Assembly: GCA_020086605.1 (NCBI GenBank)
Contig: JACBWW010000016.1
Coordinates: 25,935,168 to 25,999,167 of the forward strand
Origin: Lanius collurio
Lineage: Eukaryota > Chordata > Aves > Passeriformes > Laniidae
DNA length: 64,000 nt
Direction: 5' to 3'
Shown here one piece after another: positions 46,867 to 58,994 of this stretch; the first letter of the stretch is position 1; every line of letters starts with the position of its first letter. Both the position numbers and the translations under genes were made by a program. The notes beneath the pieces are model-generated. The model worked only from the letters and a program-made list of their open reading frames with translations, had not been told where the DNA came from and made no database searches.

Positions 46867-49800
46867 TCACAGGTCAGGGCCAGAGAGAGGCTTCAGGCTG
46901 CAGAGCCTTAAACCACAGCAGGTGGGGAGCTGCATCCCAGTGCCACCAGTGCCGTGCTCCCTTTCTCCAGGGGTCCTTCCCTCTCCACCCCAGTTCTGCA
47001 CACGTGTGCCGTGCTGCAGATGGCTCGGCAGCCCCAGGCTGCTTCCTGCGTGGGCAGCACCAGTTGGGCAGGTGCTGCAGTTGGCACTTGCCAGCTGGAG
47101 AGCAGTAGCCAAAGGTTTTTTTGAAGGAAAGCAGTAAAACCCCAGTACCAGATCCAGTAAGAAAGCACAAGGAACCATCGGCAGTGCTCAAACACTAATT
47201 GGGACCTTGGAGAGCTGGCTGCAGCACGCCATCTGGGCAGACCTTGGAGGCATTTTCCAGCAAGGTACGTTGAGCACCGCAGGTACCAGCCGAGGCTCTT
47301 GCCCGGCCCTCAGTGCTCTCTCCATGCACCACACAGCTCACTCCGTGTGCTGGCTGCTGCTCAGCAGACGACCACAGGCCCCCTTCCCCTGGAGGCAGCT
47401 GTCTCCAGAGGTCAGTACATTAGAGAGCCACCTTGGCACTGATAGACAAGTTGTCACAGAGCTGTTTTTCTCTCGGAGGGAGCTGCAGAGAGCTCTGCCC
47501 CTGTAGCTGGCTCATGACAAATGGCCTGGGGTGCTCATTTGCTTGCTCACTGATTACCTTGCCCATTAATACTTTTGCTCCCCATACCTGCACTGCCATG
47601 ACTGCACAGCACTGAGTCCCACACGCCCCAGGGCAGCAGCTGTTCTAACAGCAAGAAACTCAGATGAGCACCAAGATCAGAGACCTTCTGCAACAGCTTC
47701 TCTGTCCAGCAGACAGAGACATGAACAATGTTTCCCAGCCCAGGAGGATCTTCTCCAGCCCCCACCAAGCCCTGGACTGGTGGCAGCTCTCCTTCCCCTG
47801 CTGACAGCACACCCTTCTCCCAGCTCCAAACACAGCGTGCAGAGTCAGCTTGGGCTTGGGGGCATGATTGAGCCTCCAGCCGGGGCTGAACGACTCACCT
47901 GGGAATTCACTCCTCTTGTCCATCATGGCTGTATTTATTTAAAAGCCTGGATTTTGAGGGTGTTTGCCCATTACTGCCCGTAACTCCTCAGATGGATTTT
48001 CATACTAGATAGATGCCCAGCTTAAACAGAAGTTGATGAAAACATTTATATTAGTAAGAATTAAACATTTCCAGAAAAAATAAGCCTTGGGAAAATCCCA
48101 TTGAGCACCTGGCTGCACCTTTAGGAGCCCATCACCTTTTACATCATGTCTGTCAGTGCAAAGTGCTGCCTGCCTTTCCTTATCACACTGGTATAAAATC
48201 CCAGATAAAATTCCACAGAAGCTGGTGAGGGAAAAGATGCATTCAAAGCTGACTGGTTTTAGTGAACACCAGCCAATGGACCTGGAAGGTCGCTGAGACC
48301 ACCTGGCTGCCAGCCACAGTCCTGTCTGGAGCAGTGGGGTGTGAGCAGCCCAGGCACTGAGCAGGGAGTGACCCACAGGTGCAGCGAGAGCTCCCCTCTG
48401 TCAGGCAAGGTGTCCATACCATGCATAGGCTGGTAAATTGGGAATCTTATGCTTGGTTATTGCCAAAACGAGGTCATTCAAATCTCCTGAATTCGAAATA
48501 CAGAATTTTGGCATTTACACTTTAACAACAGTTTTCCCCTCCCTTCCATGTTTTACATGTGCAGATGGTTCTGATACATGCTACCAAATGCCTTTTTGTG
48601 GATGTAGGTTTTTGGGTTGTTTTTTTTTTTCCCTTTGCAAACCAGAAAGTTGCTCTAGAAATTCCTAATATACGAATTGTCTGTTCTCCAACTTAATGGA
48701 GCTGGTGCTAAGTTCCCAAGAGAGAGCCACCATGAAGCTTTCAACCATATATGCTCAAAACAGAGATTTACACATGAAGTGAAACAGCAATTTTGGTGCT
48801 GTCCCAGTCCAGCAGGGAGAAGGGAGACTGTGGCCCAGCTGGCAGCACTGGCACATCATCACCTCACTGCTCAGCAGGGCTGTGGGCAAGAGCACGAGTC
48901 TGAAGCCTGAGCTGCAGCAGTGCAGCAGAATGGCAGCAAGGTGAGGAGAGCTGTCCTGGGAGCACACTCAGAGCTCCCTCTAACTGCGCATCCTTGTGTG
49001 AGCCAGCTGGCACAGCCCCATCCCAGCGGTGTTCTCAGACTGGGGATTTCTCATCAGAGACCTCCCAACAGAAGGAACTGCTTCTAGCACCTTCAAACCA
49101 GGAAGCAGTGTCTTCAGTTATTGTCTTACCTGAACAAGCACAGCAATTCAGAAGAGGAAGGTTCCCCTAACCAGCCTCAGCTCTCACCAACCTCATCAGG
49201 AGAGTCCCCAGCAGACTCCTACAAGTGCACCCTGGTGCTCAAACCATGAGCTGAGCTCACCCTGACTTTTCCTGGGAGAAGAGAGAGTAAGTACTGGGAA
49301 ATAGGGGTTTATCCCAGTTCTATCTCTGCTCTGGGGGTTGGCTCAGAATCCATCACAGATATCTGGGTGATGGTGGGGATGGCAGTGACCAAGAGTACAG
49401 GTGGTTTGAGGTGTGGCTTCCTGCAGGGATGGGCAGAGCAAACCCCAGAGTTCTGCTGCAAAGTGCTCTGAGCACCCAAACCTTGGGCTGAAAATAGGCC
49501 AGGAAGGGTATTCTGGAGGCACCACGCACAGAGAGGAGTCCAGGCAGGAAAGAGGGAAACACGTTTTCCTTTTCTTTTGTTCTACCACCAGCAGAGTGCC
49601 AGACTGAATTCATGTTGCAGTTGTGTCATCTCCTCCTCCCAGGTGTGAGCAGGTGATTCACTGCCCTCAAACACATCTCAGCTACATCCCAGCTTGACTG
49701 CAGAGCTGAGACACACTATTTTCTACACCAGGAAGCTGCTGGGGCATATCAAATGGGGCTAAATAGGAAGACCAGAACACTTACATGATAGAAATTCCCC

Positions 49801-52800
49801 AGCTGGACTCTCTGCTGGGTCTTATTACAGCCTCCATGTCTAGAGAGTGATGTGATGTGATAGCCTATTTTGTAGAATATTGGATAAAGGTGACAATAGG
49901 AAAAACAGTGAGGAAAATGAGAATAACCCCAGGAAAAAAAAGCAGATTATTGATCAAAAACTGAGACAGTTACAGATTTTAAATGAAAGTTTGGTTTAAT
50001 TTCTTACATTCTCCAGTCTCCCAGGTCCCAAACAAAGTCTCTGATTATTTGAAATATTTGATTGTTAGGTTTTCCAGAAAAATATGAAAAGTTTTAGCTC
50101 CAAGTTTATCCAAGACATATTCTTTTACCTTCACAATGAAAATGCACAAGATGGAAACAGCCTGATTGAGCAGGTCCCAGCACAACACAGCAGGCATCCT
50201 GCCTCCCACAGAATGGTAAGAGGGTTTTGCTCCTTGAGCTGTCCTATTGTAAGGATCAGCAGACATGATGTGTCTGTAACCACCACTTTTGAGGGCTAAA
50301 AAAAGTTAATTAGAACTTCTGAAACAATGAGACATCCAATTTTTCAAATATGATTCATCCTGTGTCTGCACAAGTCTCCTGAGGGTCATTTTCATAGTAA
50401 ATTAATCTCTCTAATGTCAGACTGAAGTTATCAGCAGTGACACCATGGCCACAGTGGTGGCAGCAGCAGTGGCCATGCTGCAGAGGCGTGGGAGTGACGC
50501 TGATGATATTGAGCCTGACAACACAAAAAATTACTTCAAAATTAAAATAGCTCAAGTGACACCAAATGCAACAGAGGCTCTTTCAGCCCCTGGCCATGTC
50601 TCTGGCCACAAGCTCTGTTCCTTCATCCTTTCACCTGGAACGGGTGGGGATGACACCACTGTCCTGCAACACTCCAGAGGTGCTGCTGGAAATTGTTGGA
50701 GACTGGGACAAAATCCCCGGTTCCTGCTGCTCCCAGCTGTGGAGACAGGAGCTGCAATGACTGCTGCTAGGGCCTTCTAGGAACAGAGGGGATGAGGGAG
50801 TACCTGACCTGACCGTCCAGTGTGTGTCCCCACTGGATACACAGTGACCACGCTGCCCTCCCATCACTCAGCCACGGAGGATACAGGCCCTGATGTGGCT
50901 GAATTAAATGTGATTTTCTTTAGCTTGCCTTCAAGCACTGAGTGTTGCAGCTGGTGGTCCTGAGCTGTGTTCAAAAGGGAGATTTCAGCAGTCACAACAT
51001 GCACTAGGAGTTTGGTAAATAAAATACAGCGAGTAGCTGTTCTACCTCCTCAAAAGCCTTTGCCTTGGAGACCACCGTTCTCTTTCATGGAGCTCTAAGC
51101 CATTCCCCAAATACAACCTGGAAGTAAATTTGTCTGTTGCCTGCTTGCAAGCCAGTCAGATAATAGTTCATATTTTTCTTGGCAAGATGAACTTAATAAC
51201 TAGGTTCTAGCAAATATACTCTGGGATTTATACCCTCATTTCATATGCCATCAAAATTCTACAATATTTGACCAAATTTTTATTTTTTGGCAAGCACTCC
51301 TGCCAGGAAGTTCATTAGCCAAGATTTGCAAAACTGGAGGAAAAAAATCAATATTAGCACAGGCAGAGCAAATTCATTTCCTGAATAATGCAGGGATTGG
51401 TGGTATTTTCTTTAGCCCCAATTGTCACTGGCGATACCCAGGGTGTGGCAACTGTTGAATCTCAAAGCCTTTGGTGTCACTCACAAACCAGGCTGAAATG
51501 ATGGCCAGCCTGGAAATTCACTAAGCACAGGGAGGCATTTTGCTGAAGAATCCAGTATTAACTCTCGTTTAAAAAATGTAACAAAAATAAGACATGTGGC
51601 CTTTTTCGTCCTGCATTTTCAGTTTGGCTGGCAGCCTGGGCCCCTTCTTCCCAGTTCCCACTGCCCCCTCAGGCAGCAGCACAGGCTCCCTCCAGCAGCC
51701 TCATGGTCCATCTTGGCTGGAGAGGTGGGACCTCCCTGGGCAGTTCAGCATGGCCCTGAGGTCCTGTTTCACAGGCTCAGTCACCTGTCCTGCCCCACGG
51801 ACACAGAGCCTGCAGCTCTGGGGTTGGCACCGTGTCCTGGGGCAGTGGGGTGATACCCCTCTCAGTCCACCTGCGTGGTGTTACGCACCCAGCAGGTCTC
51901 GGAATAGATGAGGGTGTTGGAGGGTCCAACCTGTTCCCCTTACAGGTGTTTGTTCAACAGGCACCTGCTGGCAAGGTTGGCAACCACATCAGAGGCTCCC
52001 TCCTCCATCACCCACCTGATTTGAAAGAGGGATGCCATTAAGGGAGGGAGGCACTGGCACCATGATCAAACATGCAGAGATATTTCTGGCAGCCACATTC
52101 AGTGCTGGGAACTTTGTGGCAGCAAATGCCCTGTGGACAAAACATGAGCAAACCCAACCCCTCCCTGAACAAACGTGCTCACCCTCATTGTGACGCTCAG
52201 CAAAAGCTGGTTTAAATAAACAAGAGCTGTGAATCTACAGATTACTGAGATTTCACAGCATCTGTGTGGGACCCTCTTATTCAAAAGTAAAATTCTGATT
52301 TGCCTTAAACTTAATTCTCTTAAAAACTGTATTATAGTAAAGTGGTATATTTCAGCTTTCTTAGGACTGGGGGGCACTCAGAGCTGTCAGGGTGGTGGAG
52401 TTGGGTGCTGCAGGGCCACACACCACTGTGGGCAACCAACTTCTCTTGGATTCACTTCCAGAGCAAACCCCAGGTCTCCTGAAACAGCCTTAAAAATGCC
52501 TGGCTGAGGCAGAAAAAGCCCACATCAGTGCCACCTAGGAAAGCTTTTGCGTTGAAAAATCTATGTTAACTGCTAATTTGGACATTTTCCCTCAATGTCC
52601 CACCCAGATGGGGAATCAATACCCCAAGGCTGGTTGGCTTTTACTAGGAAATAAAGAGGCATACAGATCAGTATTTTGCAAACTTCATAGAAGTCTAACA
52701 AGTTACATTTTACTGTTTTAAAACCTCTCCCAGCCATGGACTTTCCCACTACATTCAAAGAACTTAGGCATGAGGAAGAGGCACATTTAAACCCTGTAGA

Positions 52801-53041
52801 TGAGAAGTGGATACACAATGTGCAGTGCCAGTACATCACATCACACTGCCTTGGCAGTACCAGACACCGTGTCAGGTGGAAAATCCTGCCCCATCCACGC
52901 TGCTGGAATGGTCCCAGCTGCACTGACAGCTTAAAAACCAGTTTAAATCCTTGAGGCTGAGTGAGCTGTGCACTTGGTGTGCAGGGGTTCCAGATGAAGC
53001 AGCACAGAAGGAAGCAGAATGACCAGTCGTCCTCCCAACCA
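46867..53041. other. gene-free stretch, nothing recognised
   Basis: 46,870-47,200 is GC-rich and yields several overlapping frames in different registers, which argues against coding. The remainder is mixed or AT-rich (51,150-51,370). An 11-T run sits at 48,620-48,630. No RNA gene or transposon is recognised. Confidence 0.5.
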
Positions 53042-53166
53042 GTGTCCAAGGCCAGGCTTAGAGCAACTCGGTCTAATGGAATGTGTCCCTGCCCATGGCA
53101 AGGGGGTGGAATGAGATGAGATTTAATGTCCCTTCCAATCCAAACCAGTCTGTGATTCTATCATTC
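53042..53166 (+). mobile_element. CR1 LINE 3' end, sense
   Basis: The words 'gtgtccaaggccaggcttag', 'agcaactcggtctaatggaa', 'tgtgtccctgcccatggcaa', 'gggggtggaatgagatgaga' and 'cccttccaatccaaaccagt' followed by 'ctgtgattctatcatt' give a clear CR1 3'-UTR with its terminal repeats. About 125 bp remain. Confidence 0.92.
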
Positions 53167-56100
53167 ATGAACCAGAGACATTCAAGCAGTTGTGCCAACT
53201 GTCCTCCCAGGGTGACCAAGCACTCAGTGTCATGTCAGAAGCATTTCATCATTCCTGAGATGGACACACACCCACCAGAGCCCGAGAGCAGCTCCGCCAA
53301 CCACCACCACCCTCCTCCTGTAATTACAAAACAAACTATGCAACAAAATAAATGAGGTTGGTAATTTGTTATCGTTCTGCTGCTCCAGCAGCATGGTGAG
53401 GGTTGTAAATTAGGTGCTGTATTAAAAATGACAATCACTGTGAGTCCTGCACAGAGAGGGGGATTTCACTGAGGTGTTTGTGCATCTCAGCATTTGCACA
53501 CAGCAACAGCACAGAGGGAAACAGCAACACAGAAACACTGAGAGGCCATGATGCTGCTTAATAATGCACAGGAACAGAACTCAGAGGGGGAATTATTACA
53601 TGGGTGCAGTGTGTGTTGGTGCAGGGTCCTGACAGTGGCAGCAAGGCAGGAAGATGAGGTGAGGTAGCACCAGGTCCCTAGGCAGTGGGCAGACAGCAGA
53701 GGGTAGTGGGCAGTGGGCATCCTGAGAAAGCCACATCCCCACAGGGATCCATCCTGAGCTCCACTGCAGCTCTTGGAGGAGCAACTTTGAGCCATCCTCA
53801 AACAGGTGCATCACCTCTCTGAAGGCCCTGTGTCCCCCTGGACCGAGGGGCACAAGGAGCCCATAAACAGACAGGGGCAGTCAGAGCCATCACCTGAGCA
53901 GCACCCTGGGGAGCAGAGCACCCAGTGCATGCCAAGGGCAGCTGCAGCACAGCAAAAGGGAACATGGGGACAAAATCCTGGCAGGTTGGGAGGATGCTGG
54001 GACTGCAGAGCATCGCAGCCAGAACAATCTGATGAGCTTGGAAAGCAATAACTAAAGTGCTGTCTGTCTGAAACACACAGAGCAGCAGCTGAGACACTGC
54101 TTGTTTATGAAGGTTTGCACTTCTCAAAGGGCTTTACTCGGCGTAATCCCACACTCTAAGGAAGGATTACCCTCCCTCCGTTGTGCCAAGCACACAGCCC
54201 TGTACGTATTATTGAACTCATTTGCCACCCACTCTGGGTAATGGCAATCTGTGTGCTGAGAGGACAACCTGCCGATTACTCAATTTCCATGTGCATTATT
54301 AACATGCCACATCAAGTACACACACATCAACAGCCCACAGAAAACCCTGTTTGCTTTAGACTCACACATTATGCAAAGCAAAGGAATTATTACAAAGAGG
54401 GCTTCCCCCATTTGTTAGCAGGTTCAATTATGGGGCCACTTAACCTGTTTTAATGTTCAGCTCCTTCTTGCTCCACATGAAAGCTTTATCGCCAGCGCTA
54501 CAATCATATAAATATAACCTAAAGCTTGAGACTGCTGAAGAGTTTTGGGTTTCAGAGCTGAAGTAGAGGAGCACAGCAAGAGAAGGAAGCTGGTGTGCAC
54601 CATGCTGTGGGTGGATACATCTCTGATGCCGTTGTAGGGGACAAATTAACTCTTCAGGTTAATTAAAGGAGAAAATTTTGGTTTAGCTCTTCTGATGCCA
54701 GCAGGACACAGAAGGGCTTAGCATAGCCCCTGTCCCCTAGCACTGCGCAGATAGCTTGGTAAGAGAGTCTATCGTTGTATTTGCCTCTATCAGTCACACC
54801 TAGCCATATACCACAGGTTGTTAGAATATATGGCCACATCTAATTTCTTTCCAGGAATCAAACAGAAGCTTTCAGGCACTCTGTGCTATTTCCTCAGCAA
54901 GAAGCAAAACTGCATTGAAGGTACCTGCTGCTCCAGCCCTGCAGCCATAGTCCACAGCCTACAAACACCTCTGGGTACCAGGCTCACCAGGCACCTCCCA
55001 GCTGCTGCTGGGGGTCCACATGGACAGGTCAGCCCCAGGCTGGTTTTGTTATCGGGTGTAAGTTAGAAATTAAACACATCAGACTTCAGCAGCTCTTTGG
55101 TCAAACTATTTTGGAATGGCCACCACAGCTTGTTCATACATAAAACAGGTTCATGTGAAAACTTCAGGAAACTCATCAAAGTAGCACCAAAATTTCAGTC
55201 TGACTCTGTGACTTCCATGCTGTTCCTTGACTGTCTTTTAGACCTCATTCTTCCACAGATTTAAACAGATGTTTAATAAAGTACACTCAAGGGAAGCAGT
55301 CAGGATGTGTTACAGGAGCTGCCTTAGCCTAACAAGGTACCATGGGCTCAGATGAAACACAGCACACACAAAATACAGGAAAACTTTTTCCAAAATTTGA
55401 AAGGGACATCCATTTAACAAGACATAGAGATGCCATCATGATTTAGTAGAACAATTTAGATAAAATTTTCAGTAGACTTACTCAATCACATTCTGTCTTT
55501 ACATATGTAGAAGAGAAAGATCTACTTATTTGTTCAACACTTCACTTTTCAAAGAGTAACATAAAAAGTGAATTGATAAGTAGTGAAAGCATTAACTGTC
55601 ATATAAAGATTATTACTGTGGTGCTTGGTCATACAATTAAATTTAATGTTTGTTTCTCTGTCTCTGTACAAAGTGATAAGATTTCCCTTGTGAATATCTC
55701 AGCAGTGACTGATAACATGAGGACAACTGCTCTGGGTCGCCAATGCAATTCATTACTAACTATGCATGTCATTAAAACTAAATTTTGCAATTACCTTAAG
55801 TGTCCTCAAATGCTAAGCAAGAAGGTAATATTTAGGTGTGATTACAATAAATATGCATAAAACCATCCTCAAACCAGGTCACCCATAAAAAAAAATTTAA
55901 AAAAATCAGAACTCATGTGAATAATACTGAGATGTAAAGATTCATTCGTTTTTTGTTGTGTGTTCTCTGATGGACTGCAATAAAGGTGTGATTACATCCA
56001 GAGATATGAATTTATAGTTCTCATTTCTGGATGAAACAGCCAGGAAGGCATTAATAACAACTGAGAATCATTCAGAACCAGAAATGCTTTCTGAAAAAGG

Positions 56101-57433
56101 GGTAATTGAGAAACAGAAAACTAGACACCTGCAACAAATGGTTCTTGAGAGAGAGACATTACTTCTGAAATATGTTGACTGTTATCTAATTAAATAGAGG
56201 AAAACATCCCGGTGGCTGCACTCCCAGAACCCAGCATCACAGTTGTTGTTCAGGAGTGCTCATTAGCCAGAGGAGCCGTGTTGTGTTAGAGCAGCTGTGT
56301 GTGTGTGTTCCAGAGGAGCTCAGTGACTCAGTAACATCCACCCCTCGGGAGACAATGAGCGCCTCTCACAGGAACCGAGTTTGGAGACGTCAGGGCTGCA
56401 CGACCGAGCAACCATTTAACACAGATCGTTTATCTCATTCACATTGGAATGCCTGTGGAATACACTTCTCGCTGCTTTCTCCGGTTACTTGACCAGCCTG
56501 TGATATCTCAGATGTCTGGATGAAACCATCAGTCTCCAGTGATGACAGCAATGATCACCCCATCCCCTGCTTCACCAGGATACATTTCACCACTTACACA
56601 AAAACTCTGTGATAGCCCTGACTGCAGCTAGGGCTAATGAGAAATCAGGGAGACTCAACAATAGGAAGAAGCTGATCCAATTTAAGTTGGGGCAGCTGTA
56701 ATGGCAATGTGCTAATGACCAGGCTTGTCCTCTCAGCAAAGTCGGGTTCTGTGGTGCTCCTCCTCATGCCTGGTTTTCAGGGCTGCTGCCACATCCCGCA
56801 GGTACCAGGTCCTGGTGTAACATTATTTCTGTCTGGTTTTCCAGCCCAAGGTCTTTCTTTCCATTCATTTTCACCACTGCATCCCTGTATACTCTGGCCT
56901 CACAGCAGCAAACTACCACTGCAGAGAGAGCTCAGCACTGCCGTGCTTACTGAATCCACATTGAATGCTTCCTGATCCCCTGAAAATGTTGGTGATCCAC
57001 ACTTATTTAAAGTCCCCAGGAGATTCAGTTCATCAAGGTGGTACAATATGTGATCTACAAGATGTGACTGGTGCTATTAAATTGACTACAAGATAATTAG
57101 ATGCTAATGTCACCATTGTGTCAAGACGCCAAGAATGTCACCCTCTACCACATCTGTGTAATTTCTGAGTGACTGCAATGTCACCTTAGAGGTTGTGTAA
57201 GGCAGCCTGATGATGTGATTGCAGGGTTGCCCTGTGCAGGGTGGGCTCTTGAGGTGTGAGCAGGCACCATGATCACTGCAGGGGTGTAACTCTGTCTCAC
57301 CTACCACATCACAAAGCCTGCAGCCAAGGGTGAGGACATAAATTCTCGCCTCAAACATGTCAATGTCCTCCTGAAGGATGAGGACTCAACTTGGGATATT
57401 GTTCTGCACTGCCTATTTAAAAGCCAAATGCAC
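53167..57433. other. gene-free stretch with one motif pair
   Basis: No exon, RNA gene or transposon is recognised. 55,380-56,100 is AT-rich. A short TG repeat lies at 56,296-56,309. The 54,130-54,320 interval has wording that looks slow-evolving (see the motif entry). Confidence 0.45.
54141..54172. promoter_or_regulatory. candidate paired bicoid-type homeodomain sites
   Basis: TAATCCC (54,144-54,150) and GGATTA (54,164-54,169) form an inverted pair 13 bp apart. This is the core recognised by OTX, CRX and PITX-type homeodomains. GATTAC and further ATTA words follow within 150 bp. Motif evidence only. Confidence 0.3.
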
Positions 57434-57855
57434 GTAGAATTATAGAACCACAGACATGTTTGGGTTGAAAGGGACCTTAAAGTTCATCCAGTTTCACCCC
57501 ACACCATGGGCAGAGACACCTTCCACTACCCCAGATTCCTCCAAGCCTCATCCAACCTGGCCTTAAACACTTCCAGCCACAGCTTCTCTTGGCAGCTTGT
57601 GCTGGTGCCTTACCACTATCACAGAGAAGAATTTTTTCCTGATCTCTAATCTACACCTACTCACTATTAGTGTGAAGCAATTCCCCCTTGTCCTGTCAAT
57701 CCAGGCCCCTGTCAATAGCCTCTCTCCATCTTTCTTGTCAACTCCCTTCAGGTACTGGAAGGCCACAATGAGGTCACCCTGAAGCTTCTCCAGATTGAAC
57801 GATCCCAATTCTCTCAGCCTTTCACAAGACAGCATATCACACCCATGAGAAAAGA
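57434..57855 (-). mobile_element. long CR1 LINE 3' fragment, antisense
   Basis: The full antisense order is present: 'gtagaattatagaaccacag', 'tttgggttgaaagggacctt', 'agagacaccttccactaccc', 'catccaacctggccttaaac', 'acttccagccacagcttctc', 'agaagaattttttcctgatc', 'ttcccccttgtcctgtcaat', 'ttcaggtactggaaggccac', 'aatgaggtcaccctgaagct' and 'ttctctcagcctttcacaag'. About 420 bp survive with few indels. The reverse-transcriptase part is absent. The right limit is approximate. Confidence 0.95.
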
Positions 57856-58878
57856 TCATGATGCTTTATGTTGAAATATTAAAGAAGAAATAAGAAACTG
57901 CCCTACTTGATGCATCTCAGTCTATGCATCTCTGCTCCCAAGGTTTGCTTTCTCAGTTCTCTCCTGGGCCAGACACCTGGATTTTTTCCAAGGTGGATTT
58001 GGGTGATATCTTCTTGCATTGGAGCCTCCCCTGGGGAGCCCTGTCTCCTCATACCTGCAAGTCCTCTCACCAGCTGCAGCCACGGGACTCCAACACCAGC
58101 CCCTGCCAGGGCAAATGGGGAAAGCCCAGACAGCAACACACACCTGATGTGACAAGAAGAGGCTATTCACAAGGAATTCCATGCTGTCTGCAAGGACTTC
58201 ACGTGGATGATTCTATCTCTGACTCCTCAGTGAAACAGCTGCAATAAAAGGCTGCAATAGAAGATTTCAGTGGCCTTTGCAGCATCTGGACCAAGACCAG
58301 TTCCCATCCCATGTGATCTAATGAGAGGGTAAATGAGAGTTCAGCACCCACCATGCATCCATACCTTCTGCTTTTATGAGATCCAATATGTAGAAACTGT
58401 TCTCTTCCCTACCACAAACCTGAAGTCATTTTAATCTCAGCTGGATCTTATCAGCCATGATGTACCCATCAGCTCTTTGACACAGAAATCAAAGAAAACA
58501 CTCGAAATAAAAGTGGACCAACATAGTATGAGAGAGAAAGGGGTTATCTTTAAAATGTTATGAACTTTAAATGCACAAATATATTCCAGAATCCCCTTTA
58601 TTTTTATTTTTTTTTTTAATAAAAGTTGTTGCAGATAGATGTCCTGTTCAGAACAAAGATCATCAGAAGCAGCCCCATGGCCTACAACAAACCCATTCCT
58701 ACCTCCCCTGGCCTTGAATTTAATTGGGTAGTCAGTATTGGCCTTGGTGTTTTAATTATACTCTGAAAAGTTTCCTAATTAAGGACACGTAGAAAAGATA
58801 TGGATACTTAGAAGTGCAGACAATCTCTGTCCTAACAAATCCATTTTCCTGTGGTTTGTGAGATGTGGGCACGTGCAT
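57856..58878. other. gene-free stretch, nothing recognised
   Basis: A T-rich tract (58,601-58,617, TTTTTATTTT then more T) is the only simple repeat. No exon, RNA gene or transposon is recognised. Confidence 0.5.
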
Positions 58879-58994
58879 CACCTCCAGCTCCCATCCAACA
58901 CCTCCAGCTCCCATCCAACACCTCCAGCTCCCATCCAGCACCTCCAGTTCCTATCCAGCACCTCCAGTTCCCATCCAGCACCTCCAGCTCCCAG
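58879..58994. repeat. 20-bp minisatellite, nearly six units
   Basis: The unit CACCTCCAGCTCCCATCCAA is repeated five times plus a partial sixth. Changes are limited to A/G at the last positions and C/T in the middle (CAGTTCC, CTATCC). The low divergence suggests recent expansion. Short open frames on both strands arise from the array itself. Confidence 0.96.

Noticed and set aside
54695..54730. Resemblance to the U6 snRNA core ('ttagcatagcccctg' against 'ttagcatggcccctg')
   Set aside because: Only about 15-22 bases match. Neither the 5' hairpin nor the 3' part of U6 continues on either side, so chance is more likely than a U6 pseudogene.
57110..57358. Cys-rich 82-codon minus-strand frame, considered as a processed pseudogene or EGF-like exon
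   Set aside because: The Cys spacing fits no EGF or other family I know. I compared the region with common ribosomal-protein and elongation-factor wording from memory and found no sustained match.
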